Origin: Spirochaetia bacterium
GTDB taxonomy: Bacteria > Spirochaetota > Spirochaetia > JABMQR01
Length of the DNA: 9,874 nt
Direction: 5' to 3'
Assembly (NCBI GenBank): GCA_016784705.1
Contig: JADHUD010000073.1
Coordinates: 1 to 9,874, forward strand
Shown here: one piece after another, positions 6,000 through 9,874 of the stretch
Numbering within the stretch: position 1 is the first letter of the stretch
How the letters are laid out: every line of letters begins with the position of its first letter
Translations under genes and position numbers: made by a program
Notes under the pieces: generated by a model
What the model was told of the DNA's origin: nothing
What the model saw: only the letters and a program-made list of their open reading frames with translations
The model's database searches: none

Positions 6000-6151
6000 T
6001 AAAATCATTTAAACATGTCTATTCCATTCTACCGGAAGCTCAAAAACAAATTTGGCCACAACTTAAAGAGATAAAATCCCTTGGATTTGTCCTGTATGGG
6101 AGGACAGTATGTGCTGAACCCATTTATGTGCTGCACGAATTTGGTAGATAA
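5996..6151 (+). pseudogene. AbiEii-like nucleotidyltransferase, truncated by the RIT insertion
   Basis: The frame has about 37 native codons, MIKSFKHVYSILPEAQKQIW then PQLKEIKSLGFVLYGRT. It then runs into the left inverted repeat (6107 on) and ends at TAA 6149-6151 after 51 codons. The native part matches the N-terminus of AbiEii/AbiGii-family toxins, where 'FvLyGGTalaLrlGHR.SvDfDff' is the start of the nucleotidyltransferase fold. The cut falls inside this first active-site motif, so the acidic residues for catalysis are absent. A GR replaces the usual GG just before the cut. Full-length members have roughly 200-300 residues. No continuation is visible to the right of the element. The product is certainly non-functional as a transferase. 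Confidence 0.72.
6107..6133 (+). repeat. Left terminal inverted repeat of the RIT element
   Basis: A 27-bp sequence identical to the reverse complement of 9401-9427. It contains two direct copies of TATGTGCTG (6108-6116 and 6125-6133), offset by 17 bp, which look like paired recombinase-binding sites. It is preceded by a short inverted repeat in the target gene, TGTCCT (6088-6093) with AGGACA (6101-6106). Confidence 0.9.
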
Positions 6152-6189
6152 TGATAACCATTCTGAAAAGAAACAGGAGGAGAATGGTT

Positions 6190-7386
6190 ATGAAAGAATC
6201 ACAATTCCAGGAATTCAAAGAATTTATGGTGTCTGCCAACTATGCAGATGGAACTATACGGCAATACACAACTGCTTTGAAAAGGTTGCCTGAAGAACCT
6301 GCAAACTGTACTGAACAGGTTTTATATGAGCACATAAAAAGTGCTCTTGAAAGATGGCAGTATTCCTGTCCTAAATATGAATACAATCAAATACGAGCTG
6401 CTGCACATTTGTTATTTCTACAACAGACAGGAAAAACAATGAAGGAATACTTTCGATCTACAAGAATTCCTGATCAATACGATCCAATACTCACAGAATT
6501 TTATGACTATAGTGTTAATTTTAAAAAAGTCAGTATGCAGACAGCTGATTCAGAAAGAAATAACGTAAAACGTTTTCTTTCTGCAACAGTAAAATGCATG
6601 GATAGGGTTGACTGGTCTGAGATTACAGCTTTTGATATTAGTGAGTTCATTAGTGACCAACTCTCACATCTGAGAAATATAAGCAAGGGAGGGTATACAA
6701 AATCTATCAGAAATTTCTTCAGGTTTCTGGACGATAAAGGAATTCGAGTCCATATATCTATTTTTAATCTACCCCTATCTCCAGCGAACTGGCCTAAGAG
6801 CACATTGCCAGTAACTTTGACCGATAATGAAGTGGAAAAGCTCCTTAAGCACTATAATCAAGATTCCGCGAGAGACACCCGTAATTACGCAGTGGTTCTC
6901 ACATTCTTAGATCTAGGGTTGCGATGTTCAGAAGTAACAAACCTGAATCTCAAAGACATTCATTGGGATTCAGGAGAGGTGGTTATTAGAAGGACAAAAA
7001 CCAATTCTGAGCGAGTCTTGCCACTCTCACAACGATTAGGAGAAGCTCTTGAAAAGTATGTGATGCATTACCGTCCAAACTCATCTGATGAGCACCTTTT
7101 TCTCCGAACTGGAAGATGTGAAGGCATGTCAGTAGATAAAGAATACATACGGAGGATTATTCGCTTTGCTTTTACCAAAGAAAACATTACCGGGAGGTGG
7201 AAGGGAACTCATGCATTAAGAAGAACAGCAGCGTCAAAAATATTTAATGCCGGCAATAGTTTAAAGATTACGGCTGACATACTCGGACATAAGGTAATTG
7301 ACTCTACCACAGCATATGTAAAGATAGATATTGCATCATTACGTACGATAACAGGCAATTGGCCGTTTGGAGGTGAAAAATGTTAA
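6190..7386 (+). CDS. ritA: Tyrosine recombinase RitA of the RIT element
   Basis: A 398-residue tyrosine recombinase from the ATG at 6190. An AGGAGG at 6175-6180 lies nine bases upstream. The earlier ATG at 6184 is too close to it, and the one at 6151 comes before it. The N-terminal half is the core-binding, SAM-like region (YADGTIRQYTTALKRL near residues 18-33). The catalytic domain has Arg245 (LGLRCSEV), Lys270 (RRTKT), His341 and Arg344 in HALRRTAAS, His367 in ILGHK, and nucleophile Tyr376 (TTAYVKID), so the catalytic set is complete. It is the first and longest gene of the trio and overlaps ritB by 7 bases. In RIT elements all three recombinases are thought to act together; the division of work is not established. 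Confidence 0.9.
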   Translation: MKESQFQEFKEFMVSANYADGTIRQYTTALKRLPEEPANCTEQVLYEHIKSALERWQYSCPKYEYNQIRAAAHLLFLQQTGKTMKEYFRSTRIPDQYDPILTEFYDYSVNFKKVSMQTADSERNNVKRFLSATVKCMDRVDWSEITAFDISEFISDQLSHLRNISKGGYTKSIRNFFRFLDDKGIRVHISIFNLPLSPANWPKSTLPVTLTDNEVEKLLKHYNQDSARDTRNYAVVLTFLDLGLRCSEVTNLNLKDIHWDSGEVVIRRTKTNSERVLPLSQRLGEALEKYVMHYRPNSSDEHLFLRTGRCEGMSVDKEYIRRIIRFAFTKENITGRWKGTHALRRTAASKIFNAGNSLKITADILGHKVIDSTTAYVKIDIASLRTITGNWPFGGEKC

Positions 7387-8333
7387 CTTCCAACAGGATC
7401 TCAAAACAGCTTGATGAGTACATTTCGTATAAACACAGTCTTGGATACAAAATTGAAAGTGAAATTTCTGTCCTTAAAAAATTTATACGATATACTCTCA
7501 GTCTCGATTATGATGGCCCATTAACCAAGGATTTAGTTCTTACATGGTGTTCCCTGAATAAAAGTGCGTCAATGAAAACCAAAGGCAGACAATTTGAACC
7601 GATATCTCCGTTTGCAAAATATGTAACATCATTTGATGTTGAAGCTGGAGCTATGCCGAAATGTCCTTTTGGGAATCCTCACACGAGAACTACTCCCTAT
7701 ATTTATACAGAATTAGAAACAAAGCAACTTATGGATGAATGCAAGAATCTCTATTCTCCTGATGGATTAAGAAAACTGACCATGAAAACAGCGATAGGTC
7801 TTCTCTGGGCTACAGGATTACGCACATCAGAGCTGATAAACCTCAAAATAAAGGATGTGGACTTCAAAACTAATGTTCTTTATATCTGGAATTCTAAGTT
7901 CAAAAAAGACCGAATTGTTCCTTTCAGTAATTCTGTAAGGATTGAACTTATGAAATACAGACTTGAAATTGATAACCGCCTTGGTACTAGGAATGATGAC
8001 AAATCCTTTTTTGTAAACACAGGCAAGCGACCGCTTGATATAAGAGCATTTGACTATGCATTCATCAAAATACGGGATTCTATCAAAGCAAATCCGATCG
8101 GATATCCAGCAGTACGCCTTATGGACTTCCGTCATACTTTTGCCTGCAGAACAATTCTCAATTGGCTGAAAAATGGCGTTGATGCAAACTCAAAACTTAC
8201 AATTCTTTCTACATTTTTAGGACATGTAAAGCCACAAGATACCTATTGGTACCTGTCAGCAACTCCGGAAATACTTAATGCCGTCTGTACTCGGTATGAG
8301 AAAAAGTTCGGAGGTAGCTATTATGAAAACTAG
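7380..8333 (+). CDS. ritB: Tyrosine recombinase RitB of the RIT element
   Basis: A 317-residue tyrosine recombinase, started by GGAGG at 7369-7373 six bases before the ATG and overlapping the end of ritA. The C-terminal catalytic domain has Arg148 (ATGLRTSEL), Lys173 or Lys176 (NSKFKKDR), Arg251 in MDFRHTFAC, His282 in FLGHV, and nucleophile Tyr291 (DTYWYLSATPE). The box that normally reads HxxR reads MxxR here: Met248 stands where most tyrosine recombinases have His. The DTYWYL.ATPE ending is characteristic of the second RIT recombinase. Length and position also match. It overlaps ritC by 11 bases, so the three genes are translationally coupled. Confidence 0.9.
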   Translation: MLTSNRISKQLDEYISYKHSLGYKIESEISVLKKFIRYTLSLDYDGPLTKDLVLTWCSLNKSASMKTKGRQFEPISPFAKYVTSFDVEAGAMPKCPFGNPHTRTTPYIYTELETKQLMDECKNLYSPDGLRKLTMKTAIGLLWATGLRTSELINLKIKDVDFKTNVLYIWNSKFKKDRIVPFSNSVRIELMKYRLEIDNRLGTRNDDKSFFVNTGKRPLDIRAFDYAFIKIRDSIKANPIGYPAVRLMDFRHTFACRTILNWLKNGVDANSKLTILSTFLGHVKPQDTYWYLSATPEILNAVCTRYEKKFGGSYYEN

Positions 8334-9342
8334 TGATTACCAATTGAACACTTTTCCAGCCTTATTACAGAAGTTTTTTCTTCAAAGGATGATTCAACAG
8401 AAAAGAATGTCCGGGCAAACAGTTAATTCCTACCGTGACTCATTCAAAATCTATTTTGAATTCCTGTCGCGACAATATGGAATTGCTGCATCTCATGTCG
8501 ATCCAAAACACCTTGATAGGAACTATATTGCCGAGTTCCTTTGCTATCTTGAAAAAGAACGCCACAATAAAGCCATCACTGCCAATAATCGCCTTTCAGC
8601 GATTCACTCATTTTTAAGCTTTGTGGCTGTTGAGGCTCCAGAATATAGCGATATAGTAAATAGGGGACTGTCAGTTCCCTATCAGAAGCAGGACACAGTA
8701 GCCATGGATTTCATAACCAAAGAAGAGTTTGAGGCTATGCTTAAAGTCTGCGATACCATGACATCCATTGGTTCCCGTGAAAAACTGATGCTTTTAATTC
8801 TCTACAATACTGGCATCAGAATTTCTGAGCTAACAGAACTGCATTGTACCGATATAATTGATCTTACTATTCCAAGCAGGTCTTGTATTCGCGTTATGGG
8901 TAAAGGCCGTAAAGAAAGGATAGTGCCAATCTGGAAAACGACCGCTAGCTTTCTGAGTAAGTATATGAAAAAGCAAAATTTGAATACTAATGAGAAACTT
9001 TTCATAGGAAAAAACGGCGAAGATCTTACGAGATCAGGTGTCAGATTTAGGATAGACAAAATTGTTCTTCTGGCAGCTGCTAAAAAACCTTCACTTCTTG
9101 AAAAAAATATCTCTGCTCATACTTTTCGCCACTCGGTTGCCATGAATCTGCTTTCTGCAAATGTAGATCTTTCAACCATAGCTATTTGGCTTGGCCATGA
9201 AAGTATTGAAACAACTCACAAGTACATGGTTGCTGATATGGAGATGAAACGTAAGGCTATGGGAAAAGTGTCAGAACCCGTCAATACTTCCTACCGGTAC
9301 AAAGCCTCTCCAGATATCCTTCACTTTCTGAATTCGCTTTAA
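8323..9342 (+). CDS. ritC: Tyrosine recombinase RitC of the RIT element
   Basis: A 339-residue tyrosine recombinase. The start at 8323 has GGAGGT (8310-8315) seven bases upstream and is preferred over an ATG 45 bases earlier, which lies inside ritB without a ribosome-binding site. The N-terminal core-binding domain spans about residues 10-125 (MSGQTVNSYRDSFKIYFEFL). The catalytic set is complete: Arg166 (NTGIRISEL), Lys194 (VMGKGRKER), His266 and Arg269 in HTFRHSVAM, His292 in WLGHES, nucleophile Tyr301 (TTHKYMVAD). This is the most XerC/D-like member of the trio. The C-terminus continues about 38 residues past the nucleophile. The gene ends 58 bases before the right inverted repeat. Confidence 0.9.
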   Translation: MKTSDYQLNTFPALLQKFFLQRMIQQKRMSGQTVNSYRDSFKIYFEFLSRQYGIAASHVDPKHLDRNYIAEFLCYLEKERHNKAITANNRLSAIHSFLSFVAVEAPEYSDIVNRGLSVPYQKQDTVAMDFITKEEFEAMLKVCDTMTSIGSREKLMLLILYNTGIRISELTELHCTDIIDLTIPSRSCIRVMGKGRKERIVPIWKTTASFLSKYMKKQNLNTNEKLFIGKNGEDLTRSGVRFRIDKIVLLAAAKKPSLLEKNISAHTFRHSVAMNLLSANVDLSTIAIWLGHESIETTHKYMVADMEMKRKAMGKVSEPVNTSYRYKASPDILHFLNSL

Positions 9343-9343
9343 T

Positions 9344-9411
9344 TTTATGTGCTGTTGCATCATTCACATGTTACTTCTTTGTAGACTTTTACGGTGTTAA
9401 CAGCACATAAA
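9344..9411. repeat. Subterminal inverted repeat at the right end of the RIT element
   Basis: TTTATGTGCTGTT at 9344-9356, two bases after the ritC stop, is the exact reverse complement of AACAGCACATAAA at 9399-9411, which runs into the terminal repeat. The 13-bp arms enclose 42 bases. They contain the TATGTGCTG motif of the terminal repeats, so this is an extra recombinase site that the left end lacks. As RNA it could also act as a weak 3' stem, but there is no T-run. Confidence 0.75.
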
Positions 9412-9427
9412 TGGGTTCAGCACATAC
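9401..9427 (-). repeat. Right terminal inverted repeat of the RIT element
   Basis: A 27-bp perfect reverse complement of 6107-6133, with two CAGCACATA copies (9401-9409 and 9418-9426) at the same 17-bp offset as on the left. Confidence 0.9.
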
Positions 9428-9460
9428 CGCCTCTTATGTGCTATAACACATAAGAGGCGG
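9427..9460. repeat. Long palindrome just outside the right RIT repeat
   Basis: CCGCCTCTTATGTG (9427-9440) and CACATAAGAGGCGG (9447-9460) form perfect 14-bp arms around CTATAA. The arms contain TTATGTG, the core of the RIT terminal motif (TATGTGCT at 9435-9442), in both orientations. There is no T-run, so it is a poor intrinsic terminator. It may be part of the element's attachment structure, or a palindromic target or remnant. Confidence 0.75.
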
Positions 9461-9533
9461 AAATGGCGATTAGTTTGTACTTTCAACTTCTGCAGACAGA
9501 TGTGCCCGTTGCAAATAGTAAGACTCTGTATAA

Positions 9534-9576
9534 TGAGCCAATTTCAAAATACTGCGTATTTTAGGAAATTGGCTCA
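9534..9576. repeat. Strong stem-loop 1 between the RIT element and the aminotransferase
   Basis: The 19 bases 9534-9552 (TGAGCCAATTTCAAAATAC) pair with 9556-9576 around a TGC loop, with a two-base AG bulge. Without a T-run it is not a classical terminator. It could be a repeat-family hairpin, a transcript end for the minus-strand aminotransferase, or a mobile-element remnant. Confidence 0.7.
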
Positions 9577-9585
9577 CAAATCGTC

Positions 9586-9617
9586 GAAATTCCAAAATGC
9601 AACCATTTTGAAATTTC
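9586..9617. repeat. Stem-loop 2 between the RIT element and the aminotransferase
   Basis: GAAATTCCAAAATG (9586-9599) and CATTTTGAAATTTC (9604-9617) pair with one mismatch around CAAC. Its core (AAATT..CAAAAT) resembles that of stem-loop 1, so the two look like related copies. A weaker third repeat, CTGAAG (9626-9631) with CTTCAG (9650-9655), lies next to the aminotransferase stop. Confidence 0.6.
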
Positions 9618-9663
9618 CTCTCTGAGCTGAAGAAAGACCGTCCTACCAGCTTCAGTTCAGATC

Positions 9664-9874
9664 CTATTTGCTATTATTATACGCAAGTAATCCCGCACGA
9701 AGAAGTTCAGCGGATCGTTTCAGATCTGTCACATTAAGTACAAAGGCCAAACGAATCTCATCTAATCCCAGACCCGCGGTTCTGTAGAATCCGGCTGCTG
9801 GAGTAATCATCACCGTCTCATTATCCAGTGAGAAATCTTTAAGCATGTAAATTGCAAATTTTTCCGCATCATCA
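9664..9874 (-). CDS. PLP-dependent aminotransferase, class I/II, C-terminal end
   Basis: The last 69 residues are visible; the 5' part lies beyond the window. The visible part reads DDAEKFAIYMLKDFSLDNET, then VMITPAAGFYRTAGLGLDEI, then RLAFVLNVTDLKRSAELLRA to the end. This matches the C-terminus of fold-type I aspartate/alanine-type aminotransferases: 'TPGSGFY...GlGkdevRiayvLn.edL' carries the arginine that binds the substrate carboxylate, here the Arg in EIRLAF. Cytosolic amino-acid transamination is the family role; the substrate is not determinable. It ends at TAG 9664-9666. It looks like a core chromosomal gene and marks the right border of the accessory island. Confidence 0.88.
   Translation of the reverse strand, partial: DDAEKFAIYMLKDFSLDNETVMITPAAGFYRTAGLGLDEIRLAFVLNVTDLKRSAELLRAGLLAYNNSK

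Larger units (their letters stand above)
6107..9427 (+). mobile_element. RIT (Recombinase In Trio) element, about 3.3 kb
   Basis: Perfect 27-bp inverted repeats (6107-6133 and 9401-9427) bracket three consecutive tyrosine-recombinase genes that overlap by 7 and 11 bases and fill almost the whole element. Three recombinases of about 400, 320 and 340 residues in a fixed order, with no other cargo, is the defining architecture of RIT elements. It is inserted into the start of an AbiEii-like toxin gene. All three catalytic tyrosines are present, so the element may still be competent. No target-site duplication can be recognised with confidence. The base G at each outer edge could belong to the repeat or the target. 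Confidence 0.9.
9461..9663. other. Non-coding gap before the aminotransferase
   Basis: No supported gene. No continuation of the interrupted AbiEii-like toxin was found on the plus strand, although that is what a simple insertion would leave here. Its main content is the pair of stem-loops. A frame of 33 codons from ATG 9463 (MAISLYFQLLQTDVP...) has no ribosome-binding site and is not called. Confidence 0.5.

Noticed and set aside
6123..6152. Promoter for ritA inside the left inverted repeat (TTTATG with GATAAT about 18 bases later)
   Set aside because: The -35 match is poor. It may exist, but read-through from the AbiEii-like locus explains expression equally well.
6328..6346. GAGCAC...GTGCTC hairpin in ritA containing a near-copy of the RIT end motif
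   Set aside because: It lies in coding sequence and a single 8-of-9 match can occur by chance. It is mentioned only as context for the end sites.
1..9874. Integron cassette array, because TA modules are common cassette cargo
   Set aside because: Genes are in mixed orientations, promoters are gene-specific, and no attC-like GTTRRRY/RYYYAAC pairs were found at the gene boundaries.

Overview
This is an AT-rich bacterial segment, probably from a low-GC anaerobe such as a spirochaete or a clostridium. That guess rests only on base composition and gene style; no marker in the window fixes the phylum. Ordinary housekeeping genes sit at both edges: an ABC exporter operon on the left, leaving the window on the minus strand, and the 3' end of a PLP-dependent aminotransferase on the right, also minus strand. 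Between them is an accessory island of toxin-antitoxin (TA) modules and one complete mobile element.

Layout. 1-1129 (minus): N-terminus of an FtsX-like permease, preceded by its MacB/LolD-type ATPase, with a palindrome over the promoter. 1200-1745: no convincing intact gene; it holds a small minus-strand reading frame broken by one in-frame TGA. 1746-2462 (plus): a vapBC-type module (ribbon-helix-helix antitoxin, PIN toxin) from a near-consensus, apparently leaderless promoter. About 2473-2995 (plus): an unrecognised acidic protein whose 5' end looks frameshifted. 3130-3835 (minus): a second PIN toxin with a Phd/YefM antitoxin, again with a leaderless-type promoter. 3995-5612 (plus): hipBA, preceded by three evenly spaced copies of a palindromic operator. 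5685-6106 (plus): a two-gene module resembling the AbiEii-type nucleotidyltransferase toxin and its small upstream partner. The toxin is cut after about 37 codons.

The cut is made by a 3.3 kb element (6107-9427) with 27-bp perfect terminal inverted repeats and three consecutive, overlapping tyrosine-recombinase genes. This is the architecture of RIT (Recombinase In Trio) elements (ritA, ritB, ritC). The repeats contain a 9-bp motif, TATGTGCTG. It recurs several times at the right end, including in a long palindrome just outside the repeat, so the right end looks more complex than the left. The interrupted toxin gene does not visibly resume to the right of the element.

Functionally, the island stacks four TA-like loci: PIN/RHH, PIN/Phd, HipBA and AbiEii-like. 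Three look intact and self-regulated. The fourth has been inactivated by the RIT insertion, leaving its partner gene alone. The segment before the aminotransferase (9461-9663) has no gene but contains two strong, related stem-loops and a weaker third.
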